From Ostreiculturibacter nitratireducens (GTDB taxonomy: Bacteria > Pseudomonadota > Alphaproteobacteria > Rhodobacterales > Rhodobacteraceae), in NCBI RefSeq assembly GCF_032670585.1, contig NZ_JAVQHL010000004.1, forward strand, positions 310,001 to 374,000: a stretch of 64,000 nt of DNA, read 5' to 3'. A program made the translations under genes and the position numbers. Below the pieces are notes generated by a model that was not told where the DNA came from, ran no database searches, and saw only the letters and a list, made by a program, of their open reading frames with translations. How positions within the stretch are numbered: position 1 is the first letter of the stretch; each line of letters starts with the position of its first letter. Positions 1-9,211 of the stretch are shown piece by piece.

Positions 1-360
1 TTCGCGGACACGCGGATGAAGACCAAGGACTATTCCTTCGCGGGCTTCCCCGCCTGCTGGAACATGGTCGTTCTCGTGCTCTTCGGGCTGAAGCCGAATT
101 TCTGGGTCATGCTGGCGGTGGTCACCCTTCTCGCGGCGGCCATGTTCACGAACCTGAAGTTCATCCATCCCGTCCGCACCGGGCGATGGCACCAGCTCAA
201 CCTCGCCACGGCTTTCGCCTGGACGGGTTTCGCCGGCTGGGCCGTCTACGTCGACTTCGACGCGCAGAGCTGGGCGCACTGGGGACTTCTGCTGACCTCG
301 CTGTACCTGCTCCTCGCCGGCATCGCGCAGCAGATAATCCCGGAACGCGAAGCGGCCTAG
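1..360 (+). CDS. pcs: Phosphatidylcholine synthase, C-terminal part (5' truncated by window edge)
   Basis: Only the last ~119 residues are present. The frame is open at base 1 (FADTR precedes the first visible Met), so the gene starts upstream of the window. The fragment is mostly hydrophobic, with several membrane spans, and contains the F-x-G-F-P-x-x-W-N stretch I recognise from Pcs-type CDP-alcohol phosphatidyltransferases. The family condenses choline with CDP-diacylglycerol in the inner membrane to form phosphatidylcholine. The catalytic CDP-alcohol motif lies outside the window, so the call rests on the C-terminal half. Its TAG stop shares a CTAG tetranucleotide with the stop of the convergent downstream gene. 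Confidence 0.8.
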   Translation, partial: FADTRMKTKDYSFAGFPACWNMVVLVLFGLKPNFWVMLAVVTLLAAAMFTNLKFIHPVRTGRWHQLNLATAFAWTGFAGWAVYVDFDAQSWAHWGLLLTSLYLLLAGIAQQIIPEREAA

Positions 361-1193
361 AGGCGCGTCAGGACCACTCCGGCGACGATGAGGCCGACCG
401 AGGCGGCTTTCCCGGGCGTCATTCGTTCCCGAAAGATCAGCCAGCCGATCAGCACCGCGAAGAGGATCGACGTTTCGCGCAGCGCCGCGACGAGCGCGAT
501 CGGGGCCAACGTCATCGCCCAGACCGCGACCCAATAGGACCCGTAGGAGGCAAGCGCGGCGACGCCGCCCGTGCCCCACGCCCGCCAGCCCCGTGGGATC
601 GCGGCCGAACCGCGGACCACAAGCATAAACAACGTAAGGCCGATCCCATCGAGGAGGAACATCCAGCCCACGAAGGCTGTCGCGTCACCGAGGCTCCGGG
701 CGCCGAGGCCGTCCACCACCGTGTAACCGGCCGTCGCAAGAGCGGAGCCGAGGGCGAAGGGCAGAAGCTTTAGCGACTCGCCCGAGGTCCAGACGCCGCG
801 CGCGAGCATAAGGATGCCGCCGCCCAGCGTGACGATGCCTGCGACTTCGGCCGCCGCGAGGCTTTCGCCAAGGACCGCGCTGCCGACGACGAGCACGACG
901 AGCGGCGCTGTTCCGCGCGCCAGCGGGTAGACCCGGCTCAGGTCGCCATGCTCGTAGGCGAAGGTGAGGAAGACCTTGTAGGCCGTGTGGATGAGGCCCG
1001 ATGACAGGAGCCAGAGCCAGACCTCTCCCGAGGGGAAGGGCCGCGTCAGCGCGATCAGAAATCCGACCCCGCCCTGCACGACCGACAGGACCACCATCGC
1101 GCCCACCCGCGACGCGCCGATCCGGACAAGCGCGTTCCACGTCGCGTGCAGAAGAGCCGCGCCAAGGACGGCCAGAAGTACCGGTATCGTCAT
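357..1193 (-). CDS. EamA/DMT-superfamily transporter
   Basis: The 278-residue product is almost entirely hydrophobic and is organised as two EamA repeats (about residues 5-135 and 145-278), giving roughly ten membrane helices. This is the layout of drug/metabolite transporters of the inner membrane. The early H-A-T-W-N and the late LRETSILFAVLIGWLIFRE stretches are typical of the family, which mostly exports small metabolites; the substrate cannot be read from sequence. I place the start at the ATG of MTIPVLL, because the upstream in-frame extension is proline/glycine rich and not membrane-like. The gene converges on pcs and overlaps its stop codon. Confidence 0.85.
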   Translation of the reverse strand: MTIPVLLAVLGAALLHATWNALVRIGASRVGAMVVLSVVQGGVGFLIALTRPFPSGEVWLWLLSSGLIHTAYKVFLTFAYEHGDLSRVYPLARGTAPLVVLVVGSAVLGESLAAAEVAGIVTLGGGILMLARGVWTSGESLKLLPFALGSALATAGYTVVDGLGARSLGDATAFVGWMFLLDGIGLTLFMLVVRGSAAIPRGWRAWGTGGVAALASYGSYWVAVWAMTLAPIALVAALRETSILFAVLIGWLIFRERMTPGKAASVGLIVAGVVLTRL

Positions 1194-1308
1194 GTCCGTC
1201 CCCGCTCCGCCCAAAGGCGTAGCCGGAGCGCAAGTGGCGGGCAAGGGGAGCGGGCCAGCGGCGCGGAGCCTCCGGCGGGAAAATCCGTGGTCAGAAGAGA
1301 GGGAGGCT

Positions 1309-1764
1309 TCAGATCAGAAGCCCGGCGGCGCCTTCGAGTTTCAGAAGCGCGATCTTCGTCTCGATGCCGCCCGGCGCCGAGAACCCGCCAAGGCCGTCGG
1401 CCCCCAGGACGCGGTGGCACGGGATGATGATCGGGATCGGATTGGCGCCGCAGGCCTGCCCGATCGCCTGCGCGGATACGCCGAGGTCCCGGGCGAGTTC
1501 GCCATAGCTGCGCGTTTCGCCGTATGGGATGGCAAGAAGCGCCTCGAGGAAGCGCGCGCGGGCCCCCTCGCCGATTGCCAGGGGCAGATCGAAGCCACGG
1601 AGGCGTCCCGAAAGGTAAGCGTCCAGTTGGCGGCCGGCTTCGTTCAGAAGCGGGGACGCCGCGCCCTCTGCCTCCCCGCCGAAGGACAGGCGCGTGATCG
1701 CGCCCGCCTCCTCGGTCAGGACCAGCCGCCCGAGCGGCCCGTCGAAGGCCGCCCGCGCCGTCAC
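1309..1764 (-). CDS. ogt: Methylated-DNA--[protein]-cysteine S-methyltransferase
   Basis: The 151-residue product has the Ogt/Ada C-terminal DNA-binding fold. It carries the suicidal active-site motif P-C-H-R-V (preceded by GANPIPIII) and the upstream P-Y-G-x-T-x-S-Y-G-E-L-A helix-turn-helix segment. The family repairs O6-alkylguanine by transferring the alkyl group irreversibly to the Cys of PCHRV. The start is the GTG at 1762-1764, which overlaps the TGA stop of ileS as GTGA, so the gene is probably translationally coupled to ileS. A longer frame runs up into ileS but has no family similarity. Confidence 0.92.
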   Translation of the reverse strand: MTARAAFDGPLGRLVLTEEAGAITRLSFGGEAEGAASPLLNEAGRQLDAYLSGRLRGFDLPLAIGEGARARFLEALLAIPYGETRSYGELARDLGVSAQAIGQACGANPIPIIIPCHRVLGADGLGGFSAPGGIETKIALLKLEGAAGLLI

Positions 1765-4664
1765 CCCAGGACGTCGTTGCAGCGGTGGCAGGTACCCGGG
1801 TGCTTGTGGCGCCCAACATCCGGCAGGATCTTCCAGCAGCGCTGGCACTTCTCGCCATCCGCCCTTTCGAAGACCACGCCGACGCCCGGCACTTCCGGCA
1901 GGCGGAACGCCTCGTTCGGTTCCGGGTCGCCGGTCAGGATCAGAGCCGAGGTGATGCAGATGTCGGCGAAATCCACCGAGCGCAGCGCCGCGAGCGTATC
2001 CTTGTCCTCGACATGGACGACCGGCGCGGCCTCGAGGCTCGCCCCGATGACCTTGGCCGCGCGCTGAACCTCCAGCGCCGCGGTCACGACCCGGCGGACG
2101 CGGCGCACGGCTTCCCACTTCTTCGCAAGAGGCTCGTCCAGCCAGTCGGCGGGCGTCGCCGGCATGTCCTGCAGGTGGACTGACTCCTCTTCGCCCGGGA
2201 AGCGGGCGAGCCAGACGTCCTCCATCGTGAAAACGAGGATCGGCGCAAGCCAGGTCACGAGCCGGTGGAACAGGATGTCCAGAACCGTCCGGGCCGCGCG
2301 GCGGCGCAGGGTGTCCGCCCCGTCGCAATAGAGCGCGTCCTTGCGGATGTCGAAATAGACCGCCGACAGGTCCACCGTGCAGAAGGTGAACAGCGTCTGG
2401 AACACGCCCTGGAAGTCGTAGCTGGCGTAGCCCTTCCGCACGACATGGTCGAGTTCCGCGAGCCGGTGCAGGACCCAGCGTTCCAGTTCCGGCATTTCCG
2501 CCGGCGCGAGCTTCTCCTCTTCGCTGAACCCGGCGAGGTTGCCGAGAAGGAAGCGCATCGTGTTGCGAAGACGGCGGTAGCTGTCAGCGGTGCCCTTCAG
2601 GATTTCCGGCCCGATCCGCAGGTCCACGGTGTAGTCCGACTGCGCCACCCAGAGGCGGAGGATGTCGGCGCCGTATTCCTTCACCACCGCCTCGGGCGCG
2701 ACCGTGTTGCCCAGCGACTTGGACATCTTCATGCCCTTCTCGTCGAGCGTGAAGCCGTGCGTCAGGACGCCACGGTAAGGCGCGCGCCCCTTGGTGCCGC
2801 AGGCCTGCAACATCGAGGAGTGGAACCAGCCGCGATGCTGGTCGGTCCCTTCGAGGTAGAGGTCGGCGAGCCCGTCCTCGGTCCCGTCCGTCCGGTCGCG
2901 CAGCACGAAAGCATGCGTCGAACCGGAATCGAACCAGACGTCGAGCACGTCGAAGACCTGTTCAAATTGCGACGGGTCGTGCAGGTCCGCGAGGATCTTT
3001 TCCTTGAATCCTTGCACATACCACACATCCGCGCCCTCGGCCTCGAACGCCTCGACAATCCGTGCATTCACGGCCGGATCACGCAGCAGGAAGCCCTCGT
3101 CACCGGGCTTCGCCCCCTTCCGGGTGAAGCAGGTCAGCGGCACGCCCCAGGCCCTCTGGCGCGACAGGACCCAGTCGGGCCGCGCCTCGATCATGGAATA
3201 GAGGCGGTTGCGCCCGGTCTGCGGCGTCCATTTCACGAGCTTGTCGATGGAGGTCAGCGCACGCTCGCGGATCGTCGTGCCGTGCTCTCCCATTCCGTCG
3301 TCCAGCGTCTTGTCGATGGACACGAACCATTGCGGCGTGTTGCGGTAGATGACAGGCGCCTTGGAGCGCCAGCTGTGCGGGTACGAGTGCTTGAGCCGCC
3401 CCCGCGCGATCAGCGCGCCGGTCTCGATCAGCTTCTCGATCACCGTCTTGTTGGCGTCACCTTCCTTGCCGTTCGGCCGGATGATCTGCCGCCCGCCGAA
3501 GAACGGCAGGTCGGGCCGGAACGAACCATCTTCCAGCACGTTGTAGGTCATCTGAAGCCCGTGCTTCAGGCCGATCTGGTAGTCGTCGTCACCGTGGCTC
3601 GGGGCGGTGTGCACGAAGCCCGTGCCCGCGTCGTCGGTCACGTGATCGCCCGGCAGGACGGGAACGTCGTAGTCCCACTCGCCCTCCGCACCTTCCGCGC
3701 CGCGGAACGGATGGGCGCAGACCAGCGCCGAAAGCTCCTCGGCCGAGACGTCACGCAGCCGCCGGAACATCCCGGTCTCGAGCCGCGCCTGGACCAGAAC
3801 GTTCTCGGCCAGCGCGTCGGCAAGGACGTATCGGTCACCGATCCGCGCCCAGCATTCCTCGGGACGGCCCGTGACCTCGTAGAGTCCGTAGGAGATTTCC
3901 GGCCCGAAGCAGACGGCCCGGTTCTGCGGAATGGTCCAGGGCGTCGTCGTCCAGATGACGACCTTGCCGCCTTCCATGTCCTTCGGCGCGCCCGCGACAA
4001 TGTTGAACTTCACCCAGATCGTCGGGCTTTCCTTGTCGTGGTATTCGACCTCGGCCTCGGCCAGGGCGGTCTTCTCGACGGGCGACCACATCACCGGCTT
4101 CGAGCCCTGGTACAGCGAACCGTTCATGAGGAACTTCATGAACTCCTCGGCGATCACCGCCTCGGCGTGATAGTCCATCGTGAGGTAGGGATCGTCCCAG
4201 TTGCCGGTGATGCCGAGCCGCTTGAACTCCTCGCGCTGGACGCCGATCCAGCCCTCGGCGAACTTCCGGCATTCCTGCCGGAAGGCGACGACGTCCACCT
4301 CATCCTTGTTGCGGCCCTTGGATCGGTACTGCTCTTCGATCTTCCACTCGATCGGCAGGCCGTGGCAGTCCCAGCCGGGAACGTAGCGGGCGTTCTTGCC
4401 CATCATCTGCTGGGACCGCACCACCATGTCCTTCAGGATCTTGTTCAGCGCGTGGCCGATGTGCAGGTGCCCGTTCGCGTAGGGAGGGCCGTCATGCAGC
4501 GTGAAGGGCTCGCGACCGGTCTTTTCCCTGAGCTTGTCGTAGACCCCGATCCGTTCCCAGCGGGCGAGCCACTCGGGCTCGCGCGTCGGAAGGCCCGCGC
4601 GCATCGGGAAATCGGTTTCGGGAAGGAAGACGGTATCGCGGTAGTCGGGCGTGTCGGCGCACAT
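1761..4664 (-). CDS. ileS: Isoleucine--tRNA ligase
   Basis: The 967-residue class I aminoacyl-tRNA synthetase attaches isoleucine to tRNA-Ile in the cytoplasm. The HIGH motif appears as GHLHIGH at about residues 65-71 and the KMSKS loop as GMKMSKSLGN near residue 645. The CP1 editing insertion lies between them. The C-terminus has the zinc-finger cysteines (CQRCW and CHRC) seen in bacterial-type IleRS. Length is normal for the family. The gene is followed directly by ogt with overlapping stop and start codons. The upstream spacer (4665-4915) separates it from the divergent truncated-haemoglobin gene. Confidence 0.98.
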   Translation of the reverse strand: MCADTPDYRDTVFLPETDFPMRAGLPTREPEWLARWERIGVYDKLREKTGREPFTLHDGPPYANGHLHIGHALNKILKDMVVRSQQMMGKNARYVPGWDCHGLPIEWKIEEQYRSKGRNKDEVDVVAFRQECRKFAEGWIGVQREEFKRLGITGNWDDPYLTMDYHAEAVIAEEFMKFLMNGSLYQGSKPVMWSPVEKTALAEAEVEYHDKESPTIWVKFNIVAGAPKDMEGGKVVIWTTTPWTIPQNRAVCFGPEISYGLYEVTGRPEECWARIGDRYVLADALAENVLVQARLETGMFRRLRDVSAEELSALVCAHPFRGAEGAEGEWDYDVPVLPGDHVTDDAGTGFVHTAPSHGDDDYQIGLKHGLQMTYNVLEDGSFRPDLPFFGGRQIIRPNGKEGDANKTVIEKLIETGALIARGRLKHSYPHSWRSKAPVIYRNTPQWFVSIDKTLDDGMGEHGTTIRERALTSIDKLVKWTPQTGRNRLYSMIEARPDWVLSRQRAWGVPLTCFTRKGAKPGDEGFLLRDPAVNARIVEAFEAEGADVWYVQGFKEKILADLHDPSQFEQVFDVLDVWFDSGSTHAFVLRDRTDGTEDGLADLYLEGTDQHRGWFHSSMLQACGTKGRAPYRGVLTHGFTLDEKGMKMSKSLGNTVAPEAVVKEYGADILRLWVAQSDYTVDLRIGPEILKGTADSYRRLRNTMRFLLGNLAGFSEEEKLAPAEMPELERWVLHRLAELDHVVRKGYASYDFQGVFQTLFTFCTVDLSAVYFDIRKDALYCDGADTLRRRAARTVLDILFHRLVTWLAPILVFTMEDVWLARFPGEEESVHLQDMPATPADWLDEPLAKKWEAVRRVRRVVTAALEVQRAAKVIGASLEAAPVVHVEDKDTLAALRSVDFADICITSALILTGDPEPNEAFRLPEVPGVGVVFERADGEKCQRCWKILPDVGRHKHPGTCHRCNDVLG

Positions 4665-4915
4665 CGGATCGGTGTCCTTGCGTAATCGGTCGGGGAGTTC
4701 TTGGCCTTGGCGGCGCGAAGGGTCAAGCGCCTTAACCCGGCAGCTCCGAAATCAGAGCGCCGGGCCCGTAATTCGAGCGATGATCGCTGATACGCAAGCC
4801 ATGTTCGGGGCTTATAGGCGCGTGCCCCGCCGCCGTAAAGTGGCCCCTGCGGCGCGCTGCCTTCTTGCAGCCAGCCAAAGGCGCGCAGAGTATGCGCGCG
4901 AAGGAGCACCCGACG

Positions 4916-5320
4916 ATGACCATGCCGCCCCGTTTCCCGATCACGGCCACCGAAATCGACACCGTCGTGGCGGAGTTCTACGCCGCGATCCGCCGGCATC
5001 CGGGCCTTGGTCCCGTGTTCGCGGCGCATGTCACCGACTGGCCCGAGCACGAAGCGAAGATCGCGCGCTTCTGGCGGAACGCGATCCTGTTCGAGAAGTC
5101 GTATGACGGCAATCCTCTCACCGTGCATCGCGACGCGGGCAACGTTCGGCCAGGCATGTTCGATCCCTGGCTCGCACTCTTCGATGCGGTCCTCAGACGC
5201 AACCTCGCCCCCGAGACCGCCGCAGCCTGGTCGGAACTCGCCCACCGGATCGGCCGCGGCCTGCGCTACGGCGTGGTCGAGAAGGCGACCTTCGCCGACG
5301 GAGTCCCCAAGCTCCGCTGA
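4916..5320 (+). CDS. Group III truncated haemoglobin-like protein
   Basis: The 134-residue protein matches the compact 2-on-2 globin fold of group III truncated haemoglobins. Features are the PRFPITATEI start, an F-Y-x-x-I-R-x-H-P-x-L-G-P-V-F stretch, the F-W-R-N helix, a conserved His in the V-H-R-D segment and the FDPWLALFDAVL helix. Such proteins bind haem and are linked to O2 or NO handling. The start is the ATG at 4916, preceded by AAGGAG at 4901-4906. In-frame ATGs upstream lack a ribosome site. The gene is divergent from ileS and convergent with the DUF2339 gene. Its physiological ligand is not predictable here. Confidence 0.88.
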   Translation: MTMPPRFPITATEIDTVVAEFYAAIRRHPGLGPVFAAHVTDWPEHEAKIARFWRNAILFEKSYDGNPLTVHRDAGNVRPGMFDPWLALFDAVLRRNLAPETAAAWSELAHRIGRGLRYGVVEKATFADGVPKLR

Positions 5321-5329
5321 GCCGGCGCG

Positions 5330-8080
5330 TCACTCCTCCCCCTTCGCCTGCCGCCCCGCCGCCCAGCGGTTGAGCCAGGCAAGTCCAGCCAGCGCAAGCC
5401 CGAGGAGAAGGAAGGAGAACACGCGGGTCAGCCCGGTCAGCCCCGAAGCGTCGATCAGGAACACCTTGCCGATCGTCAGCGCGATCACCGTCATGGCAAG
5501 CCGCCTGAGCCCCCGCGACCGCCGCGCGATTGCCTGGTAGAGCAGAGCCGAACCCACGGCCATCATCGCGAGGGTATAGCTGTAAAGCTCCGCCTGGGTC
5601 GTGCCCTGCACCGACAGAAGATCCCCGCGCCAGAAGCGCCGGATTTCCAGCCCGCCATAGAGCGCGAGCAACCCGACGCCCGCCCCCGTGAGCATCCGCC
5701 GTATCCAACGCCGCACATGCGGCATCTGCGCGAGCGGCAGAATGAGCATCAGGCCCGGAAGCGCATAGGCGACCGCGAGCGTGTCGAGGACCAGCGGCCC
5801 GTCGACGTAGTCGCCGCTCAAGAGAGGGTTCGCGGGTAAGACCGCCAGGGTCAGGGGGGCAAGCGCGAGCAAGGCAGCGACGGCCGCCAGGATGCCCCGG
5901 ACGATCCGCATGGCTCCATCGAGTTGCAGGCGGTACAACTGCACCAGCATCACCACGATCCAGGGCATGGCCTGAAGGCTCAGCGCCCAGTGCTGGAACA
6001 TGTCCAGAAGGCCCGTCCAGTTTTCGATCCAGCGCGTGATCAGCACATTCGCGAAGAGCGCGGCGGAACCAGCGAGCCCGGATTCGAGGAAGACCCGCGC
6101 GCCCGTCCGTACACGCCCCTTCAGAAGCCAGAGCGCTGCAGCCATCGCGGCGATCGCCCCCCCGAAGGAGGCCCAGGTTTCCCACAAGACCGCATCCAGC
6201 GCCCAGCCGATACCCGGGTCGACAACCAGCCGCCAGCCGAGCGTCACGACACCGGCCTGGATGAAGATCCCCATCTCCGGCAGCCGGAACCGCCGGTCGA
6301 GCGCGGCCGCCACGACCAGGAGCGCCGACAGCGCCAGCGTCAGTGCGCCCTTCGTCGTGACCAGGAACAGCGCGAGCGCGATCAGCGACAGCGCCGAAAG
6401 CGTCGCATAGGCCGCGCGGCGGTGATCCTCGCCATCAGCACGGGCGAAACGCTCCGCCAGGACGACCATCACCGCCGCAAGCGCTATGACGTGGAGCGCC
6501 CAGGGGTAGTCCCCCATGACGGCCCCCGGCACCCAGAACAATTCCAGGATCACTGCCGCGACCGGGGCGACCAGCGCCGCGCCCGCTCCCCAATGCGCGC
6601 GGTATTCCCGCTCGCCGAAGCTTCTCCAGGCGGCTGCCAGAGAGACGAGCGCGGCAATCGCGAGAAGCAGGCTCGCGGTCGCCGGGGCCGAGGTTTCCGG
6701 CGGGCGAAGGTCTATCGCCTGCCAGACATAATCCCGCGACAGCGGCCCGCGCCCCATGCCTTCCTGCCACAGCCGCGCGAGGAACGCCCCGGCCGGCAGG
6801 ATCGCGAGGTCCGACAGCGCGCGGGCGCCGTCGGCCCAGAGCGTCAGCGCAAGGGCGAGCGCGGCAAGGCAGAGGAAGACCAGGATGCTTTCCTCCGCGG
6901 TCATCGTCTGCTGCATAAGCAGCGCCGCCGAACTCACCGCCACAGCCCCGCCCGCCAGCCGGGTCGGGAATTCGGGCCAGCCGTCCTCCGGTTTGAAGAA
7001 GGCCTCCGACAGCATCCGCCCCTGGTGGCGCGGGATCAGGTTCAGTGGTGGCACCGCGATCGCCATCAGCGCCAGCACAGTCAGCGTCAGCGCATGCCAT
7101 CCGCCCCCGCCGATCCCGGTCCAGGTCACCCAGGTTCCGCCGAAGCCGAGGATCAGCGCGAGGACCGACACCCAGGCCCAGCGCCGCACCGCGTCGACGG
7201 AAAGCCCGATGAAGGCCAGGACGGCGTAGTAGATGTACATCCAGTAAGGTGTCTCGGCCTCTCCGCCCACGATGAAGGGCGATACGGCCGCGCCAAGAAG
7301 CCCGAAGGCCGCGAGGAACGGCCCATAGAACCAGCCCAGAACGATCGCCAGCGCCGCGATGAGCCCGAGGCCCGTCAAAGCGGGGCCCGCGCCGATCAGG
7401 TCATATAGCTGCCGCGCGGCGAGGATGCCCGCGAACATCGATACGAGCCCCGCGCCCGAGAATGTCGATGGCAGATAGGCCGTGGCCGCCTGCTCCGTAT
7501 CGCCCCAGCGGCGGCGGATCACCTCCCCGGCGATGATAAGAACCGCGCCGAAACCCAGCGCCAGGAGCACCCGGGCGGGAGGCGGCAGATAGCCCTTCTC
7601 CACCCCGTATTGCACAAGGAATATCCCGGCGAGTGCGAGCGAGATCGCCGAAACGGTGAAGACCCAGTTTTCCTTGAGCCAGCGCCCGAAAGCCAAGGCC
7701 CGGTCGGAGCGCACCACGATCGGGCCCTCCTCGGGCGGTCTTGCGAACTCCTCGGGAGCCTCCGGCTCTCGCGGACCCGAAACCTGTTCCAGACCTGCAA
7801 CGAGCTCTTCCTCGACGACCGCTTCGGCCGGCATTTCCGCCTCTTCCGGGGCGGCAACCTCGGTCACTTCGGCGGGTTTCGGGGCTTCCTCGGCCTTGGG
7901 CCGGTCCCAAGGCAAAGCCGCGCGCTCTTCGCCCGGAGCGGCGGATTTGCGCAGCTTCGCTACCTGCGCCTCCAGCGCCTCCATCCGCGCCCGCAGGCGG
8001 ACCTGACCGACGATCAGCGCGACAACTGCCACCGGAACCGCCAGCACGGCGAGCCCGATCAAGACCAATAACCCTTCCAT
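5330..8080 (-). CDS. DUF2339 family large integral membrane protein
   Basis: The 916-residue protein has an N-terminal membrane anchor (residues 1-25), then a short coiled-coil-like segment (RLRARMEALEAQVAKLRK). An acidic/proline-rich linker follows to about residue 120. The remainder is some two dozen hydrophobic helices. This anchor-coil-linker-polytopic design is that of DUF2339, a family without established biochemical function. The alanine-rich helices contain E-R/W-G-D-T turns between repeated spans. It sits just downstream of, and on the same strand as, the YcjF/YcjX pair, from which it is separated by 79 bases, so it may share their transcript. Confidence 0.85.
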   Translation of the reverse strand: MEGLLVLIGLAVLAVPVAVVALIVGQVRLRARMEALEAQVAKLRKSAAPGEERAALPWDRPKAEEAPKPAEVTEVAAPEEAEMPAEAVVEEELVAGLEQVSGPREPEAPEEFARPPEEGPIVVRSDRALAFGRWLKENWVFTVSAISLALAGIFLVQYGVEKGYLPPPARVLLALGFGAVLIIAGEVIRRRWGDTEQAATAYLPSTFSGAGLVSMFAGILAARQLYDLIGAGPALTGLGLIAALAIVLGWFYGPFLAAFGLLGAAVSPFIVGGEAETPYWMYIYYAVLAFIGLSVDAVRRWAWVSVLALILGFGGTWVTWTGIGGGGWHALTLTVLALMAIAVPPLNLIPRHQGRMLSEAFFKPEDGWPEFPTRLAGGAVAVSSAALLMQQTMTAEESILVFLCLAALALALTLWADGARALSDLAILPAGAFLARLWQEGMGRGPLSRDYVWQAIDLRPPETSAPATASLLLAIAALVSLAAAWRSFGEREYRAHWGAGAALVAPVAAVILELFWVPGAVMGDYPWALHVIALAAVMVVLAERFARADGEDHRRAAYATLSALSLIALALFLVTTKGALTLALSALLVVAAALDRRFRLPEMGIFIQAGVVTLGWRLVVDPGIGWALDAVLWETWASFGGAIAAMAAALWLLKGRVRTGARVFLESGLAGSAALFANVLITRWIENWTGLLDMFQHWALSLQAMPWIVVMLVQLYRLQLDGAMRIVRGILAAVAALLALAPLTLAVLPANPLLSGDYVDGPLVLDTLAVAYALPGLMLILPLAQMPHVRRWIRRMLTGAGVGLLALYGGLEIRRFWRGDLLSVQGTTQAELYSYTLAMMAVGSALLYQAIARRSRGLRRLAMTVIALTIGKVFLIDASGLTGLTRVFSFLLLGLALAGLAWLNRWAAGRQAKGEE

Positions 8081-8159
8081 CCGGCTCTCCCCGGCCGTTT
8101 CCCGGGCTCAGTCTTGCCGCTTCGGGGTCCCCTGTGAAGTCCGGTTTTCCGCGCCTTGC

Positions 8160-9161
8160 CTAGTCCCGCGTTCCGAAGAGCCCCGAGAGCGCGCGTTTGA
8201 CAAGAGAAGTGACTGTCGGGCGCGCAGCCTTGAGATAGGGCAATGGACGGCAGACCTCGATCGCCGCGACGCCGACCCGTGCAGTCAGGGCCCCGTTCAC
8301 GACGCCCTCGCCGAAGCGGCGAGATATCTTCGACAGAAGGCCCCCGCCGGCGACCGATTGGATCAGGTCATCCCCCACGGCGACTGCGCCGGTGGCCACG
8401 AGATGCGTGAGCACGCCCCGCGCTACGCGCCAGCTGCCGAGCGTTCCCGCCCTGCCGCCGTAGATTTCCGCGATGCGCCGGATCATCCTGAGGTTCGCCG
8501 TCAGCGCGGCGGCGACATCCGCCAGCGCCAGGGGCACCACGGCCGTCACCGTCGCCACCATCCGAGCGGCCGCCTCGACCTCCGCCCGCGCCGCCGCGTC
8601 CAGGGGCGCCAGAAGCTCCGCCTCCGTCAGGACGAGCATCGCCTCGGCGTCGAAGGCGTCATCCCGCCGCTCGGCGAGCCGCGCCCTGCCCCATTCCGTC
8701 TCGGGCCGCGCGGCATAGAGCGCGGACAGCCGCGCCGCCACGTGGCGCGCTGCCTGCAGGTCGGAAGCGGCAAGCGCCCGTTCCGCTTCCTTGCGCATCC
8801 GGTCGAGCCGCTTCAGCCGCGCGAAGCCCGCGAGTTCCCTGAGCGACAAAAGCAGCGCCGCGAGAACGAAGAGTGCCAGAAGCCCCGCCGCAACGGCCCC
8901 CAGAACCGGGTTGCGCTCCAGCAGGCCGGTCACGAAATCCCAGGCGGCGACGCCCGCGACGAAGGACACGAGCGCCGCGGCCGCTGTCCAGAAGAAGCGC
9001 CCCAGCCGCGAGCCCCGTCGGGCAACGGCACGCGCCGCCATCTTCATCGCGCGCCCCTCCGGGGGCCCCGCTTCGTCGGGCACGGCGGGGGCGGTGGCGG
9101 GCGTGATCTCGCCAGCCTCCTCCATTTCGATCAGCACCGGGCCTTTCACCTTGGCCATCAT
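8160..9161 (-). CDS. ycjF: YcjF/TIGR01620 (DUF697) family membrane protein
   Basis: The 333-residue protein begins with a polar, acidic ~60-residue segment. Two hydrophobic spans follow (about residues 55-115), then a helical cytoplasmic domain that ends in a glycine-rich DUF697-type region (YGGRAGTLGSWRVARGVLTH). The order matches YcjF/TIGR01620 proteins, which are nearly always encoded next to YcjX. It lies immediately downstream of ycjX on the same strand with a ~50-base gap. The function of the pair is poorly known; in enterobacteria it belongs to a phage-shock/stress-associated gene set. Confidence 0.85.
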   Translation of the reverse strand: MMAKVKGPVLIEMEEAGEITPATAPAVPDEAGPPEGRAMKMAARAVARRGSRLGRFFWTAAAALVSFVAGVAAWDFVTGLLERNPVLGAVAAGLLALFVLAALLLSLRELAGFARLKRLDRMRKEAERALAASDLQAARHVAARLSALYAARPETEWGRARLAERRDDAFDAEAMLVLTEAELLAPLDAAARAEVEAAARMVATVTAVVPLALADVAAALTANLRMIRRIAEIYGGRAGTLGSWRVARGVLTHLVATGAVAVGDDLIQSVAGGGLLSKISRRFGEGVVNGALTARVGVAAIEVCRPLPYLKAARPTVTSLVKRALSGLFGTRD

Positions 9162-9211
9162 TCAGGCTCCTCGCCGTTCCATTCGCATGTTCGCCCGCCC
9201 TCGCGCACCGC

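Noticed and set aside
2265..4685. An 806-codon open frame on the plus strand, opposite ileS
   Set aside because: High-GC codon bias keeps the antisense frame open. It has no ribosome site or domain pattern and is fully covered by the certain ileS gene.
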